Shown: positions 1 through 7,516, counted from the stretch's first letter. The stretch is 32,822 nt of DNA from an uncultured Acidimicrobiales bacterium (GCA_938015575.1 CALLPT010000146.1:1-32822); one strand, 5' to 3'. The notes: a model not told the origin generated them from the letters alone. Program-made: numbers and translations.

Positions 1-450
1 TCCCAACATCACGAGGAAGACGACACTGACGACGCCGGCCACCAGGGCTGCGATGGCCGGAATCAAAGAACTCTGGGCAGGGGTTCGCGTGGCGAGCGCA
101 GCAACCACGCCGAGCAGGCCGAAGGCGCCGACTGCGCCGACGACCGGCCGACTTCGCCCTCGCTTGAGGGCGATGCCCAGTCCGATGCTGAGCGTCGCGA
201 TAGTCGCGGCCATCCCGACAAGAAGCGCAACCTTGTCATTGGTGCCGAACCAATCAATGGCAACGTCCTTGAGCCATCGAGGAGTCCGGTCAATGAATGC
301 GTCACCTACGGCAAGGAACGGCGAACGCCAGCGGCTCGAAAAGCCGGCGACGAGCTCAGCGACCCCCAGACTGAAGACGACGGCAGCGGGGCCACTCCAG
401 CTACTCGGCCTCGTGACCGTTGCTGTTGGGGGGACAGTTCCGTGGTGCAT
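1..450 (-). CDS. Membrane-anchored molybdopterin-dependent oxidoreductase (sulfite-oxidase family), N-terminal part, cut by window edge
   Basis: This open frame is not in the supplied ORF track because it runs off the left edge; I translated the minus strand by hand from the ATG at 450 and got 150 uninterrupted codons. The product begins MHHGTVPP and has four hydrophobic stretches (about residues 20-35, 74-95, 100-120 and 131-150). Between the first two lies the segment DRTPRWLKDVAIDWFGTNDK, which I recognise from the N-terminal membrane region of actinobacterial sulfite-oxidase-like molybdopterin oxidoreductases. The Moco-binding domain itself lies outside the window, so function rests on the N-terminus only. 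The start is supported by a CCGAAC -10-like box exactly 7 nt upstream, implying a leaderless transcript; there is no Shine-Dalgarno. The same promoter type precedes sigK, so the gene is a plausible SigK target. Such enzymes are usually extracytoplasmic oxidoreductases. Confidence 0.72.
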   Translation of the reverse strand, partial: MHHGTVPPTATVTRPSSWSGPAAVVFSLGVAELVAGFSSRWRSPFLAVGDAFIDRTPRWLKDVAIDWFGTNDKVALLVGMAATIATLSIGLGIALKRGRSRPVVGAVGAFGLLGVVAALATRTPAQSSLIPAIAALVAGVVSVVFLVMLG

Positions 451-457
451 AGAGGTG

Positions 458-484
458 GTTCGGAGCCGTCGGTTCTTTGGATTG
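458..484 (-). promoter_or_regulatory. Putative SigK-type promoter of the molybdopterin oxidoreductase gene
   Basis: On the minus strand CAATCC (484-479) is followed after 15 nt by CCGAAC (463-458), and 7 nt later by the ATG at 450. The arrangement matches the element in front of sigK (CAATCC-N15-CCGAAT, also 7 nt before an ATG). As I remember it, the mycobacterial SigK promoter is close to CCATCC...CCGAAT; sigma specificity is therefore an inference. Confidence 0.55.
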
Positions 485-575
485 GACCCGCGCGCGGCTG
501 CCCGGTCTGCGACGAGCACGGGCGGCGGCCTTGATCCCGGGAGACGTCCCGGTGAGGTTTGGTCCGACGAAGTTG

Positions 576-1322
576 CTAGTCGAGCCAGCCGTTATCGGTC
601 ACCAGCGCGGCCGCCTCGAGTCGGTTGTCGACGCCAAGGCGATCCCACAGCTCGCTGAGTGCTCGATAGAGCGATCGCTCCGAGTAGCCGTCGGCGGCAG
701 CGATGTCGAGGGTGCGCTCGCCCGCGATGATCCGCTGCATCCAGGACTTCTCTTGCTCGCTCAGGGGGCACTCGTCGACGTCGCCGCACGCTCGCTCGAC
801 CCGCTGCGCGGACTCGATCAGTCGTTTGGTACCGATCGGATGCGCGATGCGGGCGAGATGGCCGAATCGCATTACTGGGGGCGTGGTCGGCGCCATGGTC
901 GCGATGTCCTCGGGCGACGCAGATTGCGGTGGGCCAGGGGCGGCTTCGGTGATCGCGGTGGTCGCCGAGCGGAGATAGCTCTGAATCTCTGCCCAAGGTT
1001 CATCAATGCCGGTTGGGACCTCGGCAACCGCCATGAGGGCGGCGGCCTCGTTGAATTTGGCCGCCAGCTCGCTCAGATAGGACCACGGAAGGGTCTCGGC
1101 GTAGATCGGCGTCGCTGCCTGTTGATAGGCGAGCGTATGTAGCTCTTTGTGATCGCCGGGCTCAATGCCAAAGGTGTGACCTTGGGCAATCGCTTCGCCA
1201 TAGCGGCGAATGCGTCCGGCAACGATGCCGATCGCAGCACGGTGTTCTTCGTCGAGTGAGACCTGCGCCATCGACGCAGAGCGTACGAGATTTGTGTCGG
1301 AGGCCGGACAGCCGACGAGCAT
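576..1322 (-). CDS. LuxR-type helix-turn-helix regulator, 248 aa, unknown sensory part
   Basis: The C-terminal 65 residues (about 184-248) read LSEQEKSWMQRIIAGERTLD, then a helix pair SERSLYRALSELWDRLGV and DNRLEAAAL. This follows the GerE/LuxR pattern (LTxxExxVLxLLAxGxSNxEIA...SxxTVKxHLxxIxxKLGVxNRxEAV), with R-S-L-Y-R in the recognition helix, so it should bind DNA. The first 130 residues are mostly helical by composition and match no sensor domain I recognise; there is no receiver domain (no phospho-acceptor Asp pattern) and no membrane segment. I keep the 1322 start because GGAGG sits 6 nt upstream; the internal ATG at 1271 has no such site. It follows the 56-aa ORF by 21 bp on the same strand, so the two are likely co-transcribed. 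Targets are unknown; the 16-bp palindrome at 1588 is one candidate. Confidence 0.7.
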   Translation of the reverse strand: MLVGCPASDTNLVRSASMAQVSLDEEHRAAIGIVAGRIRRYGEAIAQGHTFGIEPGDHKELHTLAYQQAATPIYAETLPWSYLSELAAKFNEAAALMAVAEVPTGIDEPWAEIQSYLRSATTAITEAAPGPPQSASPEDIATMAPTTPPVMRFGHLARIAHPIGTKRLIESAQRVERACGDVDECPLSEQEKSWMQRIIAGERTLDIAAADGYSERSLYRALSELWDRLGVDNRLEAAALVTDNGWLD

Positions 1323-1343
1323 GTCCGGCCTCCGAGTTGCCCG

Positions 1344-1514
1344 TTAGGCGGCGAGATCTTCGACAATCTCCGTAGCAGCCGACGGTGCGAGGTCGAGTTG
1401 TTCGACCAGTGCACGGTGGATACGACGTGGGGGGTAGCCCTGCGAGGCAAGGTATGCGGCGCTTCGAGCGGCAAAGCCTGACTCGGTGGGCGTGATTCGG
1501 AAGCCGGTCTTCAT
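1344..1514 (-). CDS. Small protein, 56 aa, unknown, first gene of the LuxR operon
   Basis: The ORF track gives a 98-aa frame from 1640, but the ATG at 1514 (MKTGFRITPTESGF) has a clear AAAGGA ribosome-binding site about 8 nt upstream, so I take the 56-aa version. The protein is basic at the N-terminus and then forms what looks like a compact three-helix unit (AARSAAYLASQGYPPRRIHR, then VEQLDLAPSAATEIVEDLA). That pattern is reminiscent of small DNA-binding or UBA-like helical folds, but I do not recognise a family. It has no signal peptide and no cysteines. It lies 21 bp upstream of the LuxR-type regulator on the same strand, which suggests a partner, modulator or co-regulated small protein. 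Function unassigned. Confidence 0.6.
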   Translation of the reverse strand: MKTGFRITPTESGFAARSAAYLASQGYPPRRIHRALVEQLDLAPSAATEIVEDLAA

Positions 1515-1587
1515 GGTTTGTCCTTTCTCGAAGACGGGGCCGGATTGGTAGCCGGCCGGGTTCGTTATCCACTCAAGCGCGCGGTTC

Positions 1588-1603
1588 TGGCAGTCGACTG
1601 CCA
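1588..1603. promoter_or_regulatory. Perfect 16-bp palindrome in the divergent intergenic region
   Basis: TGGCAGTCGACTGCCA is a perfect inverted repeat (8 + 8, no spacer). It lies in the 213-bp region between the leftward 56-aa ORF/LuxR operon (start 1514) and the rightward sigK unit. Size and symmetry fit an operator for a dimeric regulator, and the LuxR-type protein encoded next door is the obvious candidate; this is inference. Confidence 0.4.
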
Positions 1604-1632
1604 AGGTTGCCCGCAGAACATGCACAAAGAAC

Positions 1633-1659
1633 CAATCCAAACTCGGATCGGCGCCGAAT
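1633..1659 (+). promoter_or_regulatory. Putative SigK-type autoregulatory promoter
   Basis: CAATCC (1633-1638), 15-nt spacer, CCGAAT (1654-1659), then 7 nt to an ATG at 1667. The wider match to the promoter at 458-484 is CCAATCCAAA-N12-CCGAAY, with identical spacing. ECF sigma factors commonly transcribe their own gene, so autoregulation by the SigK-like factor is likely. Confidence 0.55.
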
Positions 1660-1666
1660 GCGAAGC

Positions 1667-1726
1667 ATGACCCACAACCCCGGACCGGACGATCCCGATT
1701 TCCTCCGCCGGCCTGCGAGACACTGA
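1667..1726 (+). CDS. Putative 19-codon leader ORF coupled to sigK
   Basis: Starting 7 nt after the CCGAAT box, ATG ACC CAC... runs for 19 codons (MTHNPGPDDPDFLRRPARH) to a TGA at 1724-1726, one base before the sigK ATG at 1728. The ORF is too short for the track. Its position relative to the promoter box is the same as the molybdopterin gene start, so it would be translated leaderless. sigK has no visible Shine-Dalgarno, so its translation may depend on ribosomes finishing this ORF. Existence of the peptide is not shown. Confidence 0.4.
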   Translation: MTHNPGPDDPDFLRRPARH

Positions 1727-1727
1727 C

Positions 1728-2339
1728 ATGGTGCGCCCCTTTCGACTTCGGTCGGTGCCCGAGTCTGACTCACAGTCCGAAGAAGCCTCGGCCAACGATC
1801 TGATCACACTCGTTGCCCGCGGCGACGAGACCGCCTTTGAGCGGCTCTACGACGAGCTCGCCCCTTTGGTCTATGGCGTCGTCCGCAAGGTCGTACGTGA
1901 TCCCTCGATGTCCGACGAGGTCACACAGGAGATCTTTGTCGAGTTGTGGCGAATCGCGCCGCGCTTCGACGTTGACCGGGGCAATGTGCGGAGCTGGGCG
2001 GCCACGATTGCCCACCGACGCGCCGTCGACCGCGTGCGCAGCGAAGAGTCACGACGCCGCCGTGAGGAGCGCGACCACGAACGGACCGTGATCGATGAGC
2101 ACACCGACACGGTCGCAAAAGCGGTCGACGATCGGTTTGACCGTGTTCGCGTGCAGCGTGCCCTCGACGACCTGACGCCGACCCAGCGCGAGGCCATCAC
2201 CCTGGCGTACTTCGGCGGGAAGACCTATCGCGAGGTGGCGGCTTTGCTCGACATTCCCGAAGGCACCGCGAAGACCCGTATCCGCGATGGCCTTATCCGA
2301 CTCCGTGACAAGATGGGAGTGTCCCATGACTCGTACTGA
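1728..2339 (+). CDS. sigK: ECF RNA polymerase sigma factor, SigK-like, 203 aa
   Basis: A sigma-70 family ECF factor that would direct RNA polymerase to a small stress or envelope regulon. Region 2 spans about residues 37-110 (RLYDELAPLVYGVV, then SDEVTQEIFVELW, RSWAATIAHRRAVDRVR), and region 4 about 145-198 (LTPTQREAITLAYFGGKTYR, EGTAKTRIRDGLIRLRDKMG). The TQEI(F/Y)xExW and AHRRAVDRVR signatures are those of the SigK/SigL-like ECF group. Length is normal for the family. The next gene, overlapping by 14 bp, is the matching anti-sigma factor, which supports the SigK assignment. No ribosome-binding site precedes the ATG; a leader ORF ends one base before it. The likely promoter at 1633 resembles the one in front of the molybdopterin gene, suggesting autoregulation and a local regulon. 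SigK versus SigL naming is not certain. Confidence 0.88.
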   Translation: MVRPFRLRSVPESDSQSEEASANDLITLVARGDETAFERLYDELAPLVYGVVRKVVRDPSMSDEVTQEIFVELWRIAPRFDVDRGNVRSWAATIAHRRAVDRVRSEESRRRREERDHERTVIDEHTDTVAKAVDDRFDRVRVQRALDDLTPTQREAITLAYFGGKTYREVAALLDIPEGTAKTRIRDGLIRLRDKMGVSHDSY

Positions 2340-3024
2340 AAACCTTCACGAACTCGCCGGGGTGTATGCCCTCGATGCGCTCGACGACGACGAACGCGTT
2401 CGCTTCGAGGCCCATCTTGAGTCATGCGATCAATGTCGCACCGAGGTTGCCGAGTTCCGGCAGGTCGCGGTGGCACTGGCCGGCCACAGCCATGAGGAGC
2501 CACCTGCATCGTTGAAGCAGTCCGTCATGGCCGCAGTTGGTGAGACGCGACAGGACCCGCCGGTCGTGCAGCGGCTGTCCACGCCGCGATTCTCGCGAGC
2601 CCAAACGGTGCTTGCGGCCGCCGCCGCTGTTGGCCTGTTCGTCGTTGGCGCTATGGCGCTCACCCGTTCCGAAGCGGATCCGACGTCCGAGATCGTCTCG
2701 GCCCCCGATGCGGTCGTTGCCGTGCTCGACGCAACCGAGGATGGGCAGGCCGGCACCGTTCAGGTGGTGTGGTCCGACGATCAAGACCAGATCGCCGTGA
2801 TCGCCAGCGACCTCGCTGATCCGGGTGATGGCATGGCGTATGCCTTGTGGTTCCTGCTCGAGGACGGCGTCGCTCCGGCCGGCCTGTTCTCTCCAGAGGA
2901 TGGTTCGGTTGCCGCGGTCCTGCCGGGCGAGGACCCAGATGCGATCGGCTGGGGGATCACCATCGAACCCGAAGCCGGTTCACCCCAGCCAACGACGCCG
3001 GTGTTGTTCGCGGGCACGTTGTGA
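2326..3024 (+). CDS. rskA: Anti-sigma-K factor RskA-like, zinc-associated anti-sigma domain, 232 aa
   Basis: A single-pass membrane anti-sigma factor expected to sequester the SigK-like factor on the cytoplasmic face and release it after regulated proteolysis. Residues 1-60 form a zinc anti-sigma (ZAS) domain with the H-x3-C-x2-C motif HLESCDQC (H30, C34, C37). A transmembrane helix follows at about 91-111 (AQTVLAAAAAVGLFVVGAMA). The extracytoplasmic part (about 112-232) matches the RskA domain, including MAYALWFLLEDGVAPAGLF. I choose the ATG at 2326 over the track's 2287 because GGGAG lies 6 to 8 nt upstream and the ZAS domain begins right there; the start overlaps the end of sigK by 14 bp, consistent with translational coupling that keeps the two proteins in balance. 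Confidence 0.9.
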   Translation: MTRTENLHELAGVYALDALDDDERVRFEAHLESCDQCRTEVAEFRQVAVALAGHSHEEPPASLKQSVMAAVGETRQDPPVVQRLSTPRFSRAQTVLAAAAAVGLFVVGAMALTRSEADPTSEIVSAPDAVVAVLDATEDGQAGTVQVVWSDDQDQIAVIASDLADPGDGMAYALWFLLEDGVAPAGLFSPEDGSVAAVLPGEDPDAIGWGITIEPEAGSPQPTTPVLFAGTL

Positions 3025-3034
3025 GCAGCGCTCT

Positions 3035-3772
3035 GTGACGATCCACTGGGTGACAGCCTTCCTGGACGTACCGACCGAGTCATTCGACGAGGCGCTGCGG
3101 TTTTGGTCCTCGGCTATCGGGGCGACGCCGTCTCCCCGTCGAGGCGACCGCGACCAGTTCCTGACGCTCGACCCCGCGGAGGGAACCGCGTCGCTTCGGA
3201 TGCAAGTCCACGGCGGGCCGGCGCGCCTCCACCTTGATCTGCACGTCGACGACCTCGGCGCGTATCGGGAGCGTGCCTTGTCGCTCGGTGCTCACGTGCT
3301 CGATGAACCGGGCCATGTGATCATGCGGTCGCCGGGCGGATTGGTCTTCTGCTTCGTGTCAGGTGCCGGGGATGAGCATCTCGGGGCCGTCCTTGCGGAC
3401 CCGGTCCCGCATCGGGTCGATCAACTTTGCATCGATGTTCCGCATGCCGGGTTTGAGCCCGAGATCGAGTTCTGGGATGCGCTGACGGGCTGGGGGAGCG
3501 GACACACCGCGTTGCCCGAGTTCCGTTCGCTCGAACAGCCAGCCCACATCCCGTTTCGGTTTCTGTTTCAACAGCTTGGCGAAGATGACCCAAGAAGCGA
3601 GGTGCACGTGCATCTCGACATCTCGTGTGGCGGGCAGAGCCTTGCGGTGCGCGACGCCCATGCAGCGCTCGGCGCCAAGGTGGGCGCGTCACATGTCCAC
3701 TGGACGATCATGTGCGATCCGGCTGGCCTCGAGTACTGCGTGACGAATCGCGAGCCGTCCGGGCCGAGCTGA
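3035..3772 (+). CDS. VOC-family (glyoxalase/bleomycin-resistance-like) two-domain protein, 245 aa
   Basis: The track frame starts at 2825 inside rskA; the real start is most likely the GTG at 3035 (VTIHWVTAFLDVP), 10 bp after the rskA stop. The protein carries two glyoxalase-fold halves, about residues 1-115 and 125-240. Each has the VOC pattern of an opening beta strand with a hydrophilic loop, FWxxxxG, and a closing SPGG or DPAG turn (FWSSAIGATP / FWDALTGWGS; MRSPGGLVF / MCDPAGLEY). LHLDLHVDDL and VHVHLDIS resemble the VOC metal-binding or substrate-facing strands. VOC members act as dioxygenases, isomerases or drug-binding proteins; which of these applies is not visible. Its place behind sigK-rskA suggests it belongs to the SigK response. 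Confidence 0.75.
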   Translation: MTIHWVTAFLDVPTESFDEALRFWSSAIGATPSPRRGDRDQFLTLDPAEGTASLRMQVHGGPARLHLDLHVDDLGAYRERALSLGAHVLDEPGHVIMRSPGGLVFCFVSGAGDEHLGAVLADPVPHRVDQLCIDVPHAGFEPEIEFWDALTGWGSGHTALPEFRSLEQPAHIPFRFLFQQLGEDDPRSEVHVHLDISCGGQSLAVRDAHAALGAKVGASHVHWTIMCDPAGLEYCVTNREPSGPS

Positions 3773-3787
3773 CCCGAGGCGCGGGGA

Positions 3788-6700
3788 TCAGCCGCCGAGC
3801 ATGGTGGTGACCACGAGCTGGTCGATCCAGATCGAGTCGGTGCTCCAACTGCCGACCGACCGGTCGGAATCGACAACCCGCACGACGAGATCACCCGTGA
3901 AGCCATCGGGTAGAGACCGGGTGCTCGTCGTATCCACCGTGCTCAAGAGCAGTGGCGGGTCGAAGGCCACATAGGTCGCGCCGCTATCGATCGAGTACGA
4001 CAGCTCAAAGGTGTCGCCGTCGGAGCTGGCCTGAGCCCGACCGGTGACCGAGAGGGTCGGCGTCGTGCCGCCTACGGGAATCGTCCACTCGTGCTCGAAG
4101 CTGGACACGCGCCTCGTGCGGCGTCCCTTGGTCGACTCTTCGATGAGCTGCTCGGCTTGGCCGTCAAGTGCGGCGAGATCGCGGAAGCTGCCGCTCACGA
4201 TCGAGCCGCGGAGGGTGCGTTCACTGGTCGGCGCGGCGGTGACTTCTACGACGTCAGATGTCAACTCGAGCGTGGCCATGACCGAAGCCGACGTAGCGAC
4301 GCCGCCATTGTCCACGCCGCCGTTGTCCATCACGCGCACCTCGAACGTGACGACGCCGGCCTGACCAGCGGGCGCGAACCGCAAGGTCCCGTCGGTGTCG
4401 ATCGACGGAGCGGTGATGAACAGCGATGGGTCTGAGACGGCCTCGACCAAGTAGGTCGGCAGTTGGTCGCTCTCGTTGTCCGGCCCGGCGATGAACGATG
4501 CCCAGCCCGTGACTTCCTGCGGGCCCGCCGCGGCAGGCACCGGAGCGAGTGGCTGGATCGCTGCCGTCGGCGCGTCGTTGACGGGAACCACCGAGACGCT
4601 GACATCAGCCTCGGCGCAACGACCGCCGAGGTCACAGACGCGATACCGAAGCGTCGCTTCGCCGAACCAGTCCGGCGTGGGGGCAAAGGCGATCAGGCCA
4701 TCGGCGACGGTGGCGTCGCCGGTGGTTGCCGAGAGCACGGTGAGCGAAGCCGGATCGAGGTCGCCGTCGACATCGCTGTCGTTGGCGAGCACGTCGATGC
4801 TGGTCGAGGTGTCTTCGAGTGTCGACGCTGCGTCGGCGACCGCGGTCGGCGCTTGGTCGACCGGCCCGCCATCGCAGGTGCCGATCGTGTGCTGGTCGAC
4901 CAGGCCGTCGGAGATCGAGTGGAACGAGAAGTCGAGGCAGGTGGGCGATGCCTCGACCAGCATGGCGCCGAAATCGTTGTTGTAGCGCGCCTGGCTTCCG
5001 GGATGAATCGTGGTGAAGGGCTGCAGCTCAGCGCCGCCGACACCGTTGACGAAATGGACGACACCTTCGACATCGAGGCGTTCATACGTGTGGTCGTGGC
5101 CGACCATCGTGGCGTCGACGCCCCAAGCGGCGAACGGCCAATCCATCGAGCCCCCGCTGAAGCCCGAGGAGTGGGTTGGGTGGTGATAGATCGCAATCTG
5201 CCAGGGCGTTGTCGAGGCTGCCAAGGCGGACTGGAGCCATTGGGCCTGGACCGAGGACACGCTACGGCCGTCTGGTTCGTCGGCATTGCTGTTCAACACG
5301 AAGAAGTGGACGGGTCCGCGGACGAAGTCGTAGTAGCGCTCGTTGCCGCTGGTGTTCGTCGACGGAATGCCGCCGCCGGGCAGGGTGAAGTAGTCGAGGT
5401 ACTCGGCGAGCCCGCCGGGCGAGGTGTAGTCGTGGTTGCCGAGCGCGGGGAAGAACCGGTTGTGGGCTGCCCCCGTACCGAAGCTGCCCTGGTAGTTGCC
5501 GATGCTGTCGGCATAGGTCACGCCAACTGCCTCGTCCATCGTTGCCAGGTCGTAGTTGTTGTCGCCAACCGTCACGATGAAGTCGGGGTTCCACGTAGCG
5601 ACCAGGTCGGCAACGGTGACTTGACCACAGCAGCCGACGCCGAAATCGCCAATCGACGCGAACCGGACGCTCGACGGTTCGGCGACGGTGGGGTCGATGC
5701 CGGTGATCGTCACGGTGTCCTGTGCCGTGGCGGCGCCGTCGTCGACTTCGACCATGAAGCTGTACACCCCCGGCAGCGGAAGCGCAGCCGAAGTGCTGGC
5801 CGCCGTCGGGTCGGCGATAGCCGCCGTTGCCGGGCCAGCGGTCTGGGTCCAGCTCACCGACACGGCGTTCGGACGCCCGTCATCGGTGACCGTCGCCGTC
5901 AACGGCGCAGGTTGGCCGACAAAGGCCGAGTCGGCCGAAGCCGCGACCGTCGGTGCCTGGTTCGGCGGAGGTTCGTCGGTTTGGTAGGTGACATGGAGGA
6001 CTGGCGCGGCGGTTCCGTCGAACGCTTCGGCGGTGCGAGTCCCCGCACCGCCGAGCACGAAGGCGACCGCACTCGATTCGCTCCAGCCCGGCCGCTCGGC
6101 AAGCTCGTTGAGGAAGGCCGAGAGGTCAGGGGTGCGTTGGTCAATGCCCGCAGCGCCCACGGCAGACCATGGGGCGGGCGACCACGCCAGTCGAGTCGAG
6201 GTGAGTGGTAGCAGCGAGAGTGCGTTGCTCGTCGTCGCGAACGGGGCCGCATCGTCGGCGTCGGCCACGGCGATGTCGATTGAGGCCGGGTCCACGCTGA
6301 CCTCGTCGACGGTGAACTGGATCCAGGACTCGGTCACGGTCGCGCCGGCGGGCAGGCCGAGCTGGGGGAACCGTAAGCCGACCAGCTGGGGCGACCCGTT
6401 CGCGAGATCGACCAGTTCGATGTCGCTGCTCGTTGTCGAGATCCGCCCGCTCGACGTCTGCTCCACATCGTCGATCGACGACTGGATCGCGCTCGTGATG
6501 GTGTTTTCGAACACGATCGGGCTGTCGTCGTCGGCGATCATGATCGACGCGGTCGACGATCCAACGGTGACCGTGATCGACTCGGGTGCTTCTTCTTCGG
6601 CATCGTCGAGGACTTGGACCGGCACGGTGATCGACGCAACCCCGTCCGGAATGGTGACGTTGGAGGGGAGCGGCACATAGTCGGCGCCGGGAGTGGCCGT

Positions 6701-7516
6701 TCCGCCAATGGTCAGATCGACGCTGAGGTCGCCCGCCGTGGAGTCGAAGCGCGTAATCGAGAAGGCCCCGTCGCGTTGGCCAGCGGCTTCGGAACGGGTC
6801 GGCGTTGTCGCAGCAACCGAGGTGCCGGCGCTGAATTCGAGCGCCAGCTTCGGGGCGGCCGCCGGGTTCTTGTCGAACGAGGTCGCAACCCGCTTGCCGG
6901 TGCCGGAAATGATGACGGCGATTGCGCCACCGGTTTGCCAGCCCGGGCGGTCGACGACCTCTTGGAAGATCGTGGCGAGGTCGGGGGTGCGCTGGTCAGG
7001 CCCGGCGGCCGGGCGGCTCGGCCACGCCGGTGCGTCCCAGGTCACCGACTCGGCGGTCGTCGCCCGGCTGGAAAGGTCGAAGTTGTTCGACGAGAACACT
7101 GCAGCATTGTCCGAAGCTTGGGCGCGGAACTGCAGCGAGGTTGCTTCGTCGCCCGTTTCGTCAACATCGAATTGAATGGTCGCCGAGGTGATCGTGGCGC
7201 CTTGGGGAATGTGAAGATCGGTGAAGCGGAGTCCCACCAGCTGGTTGCCGCGGGAGCTGTCGGCAACGAGTTCGAGATCGGAGCTTCCGATGAGTACCCA
7301 GCCACTGTCGGATTCTTCGGCGTCGTCGAGTGTCGAGACAATTGAGCGTTCGATACTCGTGGCCTGGGCAGCCGCGATCGGCGCAGGAACCGAAATCAGT
7401 GTGGCCGCGACGAGCGACACGAGCAGGAGCGCGCGCGTGACTCGTCCAAGCGCACGGCGACGCGCCGAGCTTGCGTTCGAGGTATCGGCCACGGCGGCAC
7501 TCCGCTCATTCATCAC
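3788..7516 (-). CDS. Secreted multidomain metallophosphoesterase (purple-acid-phosphatase-like), 1242 aa
   Basis: Expected to hydrolyse phosphate esters outside the cell. A signal peptide (RALLLVSLVAATLISVPAPI, cleavage near AAAQA) is followed by a first beta-rich domain (about 55-230), a Calx-beta domain (about 235-330, ending SIMIADDDSP), a second copy of the first domain (about 335-510), and a PKD-like domain (about 515-605). The calcineurin-like phosphoesterase domain is at about 615-880 and has the metal motifs in order: GDFG (near 620), GDNNYD, GNHD (near 695), HHPTH (near 778) and GHDHTYER (near 807). A cadherin/VCBS-like domain (about 885-985, LANDSDVDGD) and two more beta domains close the protein. 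No LPxTG or C-terminal anchor is seen, so release or non-covalent attachment is likely. The start is GTG 7516 or the adjacent ATG 7513; both lack a strong ribosome site. Convergent with the VOC gene, 15 bp apart. Confidence 0.85.
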   Translation of the reverse strand: MMNERSAAVADTSNASSARRRALGRVTRALLLVSLVAATLISVPAPIAAAQATSIERSIVSTLDDAEESDSGWVLIGSSDLELVADSSRGNQLVGLRFTDLHIPQGATITSATIQFDVDETGDEATSLQFRAQASDNAAVFSSNNFDLSSRATTAESVTWDAPAWPSRPAAGPDQRTPDLATIFQEVVDRPGWQTGGAIAVIISGTGKRVATSFDKNPAAAPKLALEFSAGTSVAATTPTRSEAAGQRDGAFSITRFDSTAGDLSVDLTIGGTATPGADYVPLPSNVTIPDGVASITVPVQVLDDAEEEAPESITVTVGSSTASIMIADDDSPIVFENTITSAIQSSIDDVEQTSSGRISTTSSDIELVDLANGSPQLVGLRFPQLGLPAGATVTESWIQFTVDEVSVDPASIDIAVADADDAAPFATTSNALSLLPLTSTRLAWSPAPWSAVGAAGIDQRTPDLSAFLNELAERPGWSESSAVAFVLGGAGTRTAEAFDGTAAPVLHVTYQTDEPPPNQAPTVAASADSAFVGQPAPLTATVTDDGRPNAVSVSWTQTAGPATAAIADPTAASTSAALPLPGVYSFMVEVDDGAATAQDTVTITGIDPTVAEPSSVRFASIGDFGVGCCGQVTVADLVATWNPDFIVTVGDNNYDLATMDEAVGVTYADSIGNYQGSFGTGAAHNRFFPALGNHDYTSPGGLAEYLDYFTLPGGGIPSTNTSGNERYYDFVRGPVHFFVLNSNADEPDGRSVSSVQAQWLQSALAASTTPWQIAIYHHPTHSSGFSGGSMDWPFAAWGVDATMVGHDHTYERLDVEGVVHFVNGVGGAELQPFTTIHPGSQARYNNDFGAMLVEASPTCLDFSFHSISDGLVDQHTIGTCDGGPVDQAPTAVADAASTLEDTSTSIDVLANDSDVDGDLDPASLTVLSATTGDATVADGLIAFAPTPDWFGEATLRYRVCDLGGRCAEADVSVSVVPVNDAPTAAIQPLAPVPAAAGPQEVTGWASFIAGPDNESDQLPTYLVEAVSDPSLFITAPSIDTDGTLRFAPAGQAGVVTFEVRVMDNGGVDNGGVATSASVMATLELTSDVVEVTAAPTSERTLRGSIVSGSFRDLAALDGQAEQLIEESTKGRRTRRVSSFEHEWTIPVGGTTPTLSVTGRAQASSDGDTFELSYSIDSGATYVAFDPPLLLSTVDTTSTRSLPDGFTGDLVVRVVDSDRSVGSWSTDSIWIDQLVVTTMLGG

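Noticed and set aside
477-1142. 221-aa plus-strand ORF over the LuxR-type regulator
   Set aside because: Antisense shadow without domain; the minus frame has a GGAGG-supported start and an HTH.
1515-1640. N-terminal extension of the 56-aa protein to 98 aa
   Set aside because: The upstream ATG lacks a ribosome site and the extension crosses the palindrome and intergenic region; ATG 1514 has AAAGGA at a good distance.
4463-6211. 582-aa plus-strand ORF inside the phosphoesterase gene
   Set aside because: Antisense shadow; the minus frame has signal peptide, recognisable domains and motifs, whereas this translation is Arg/Gly-rich without a domain.
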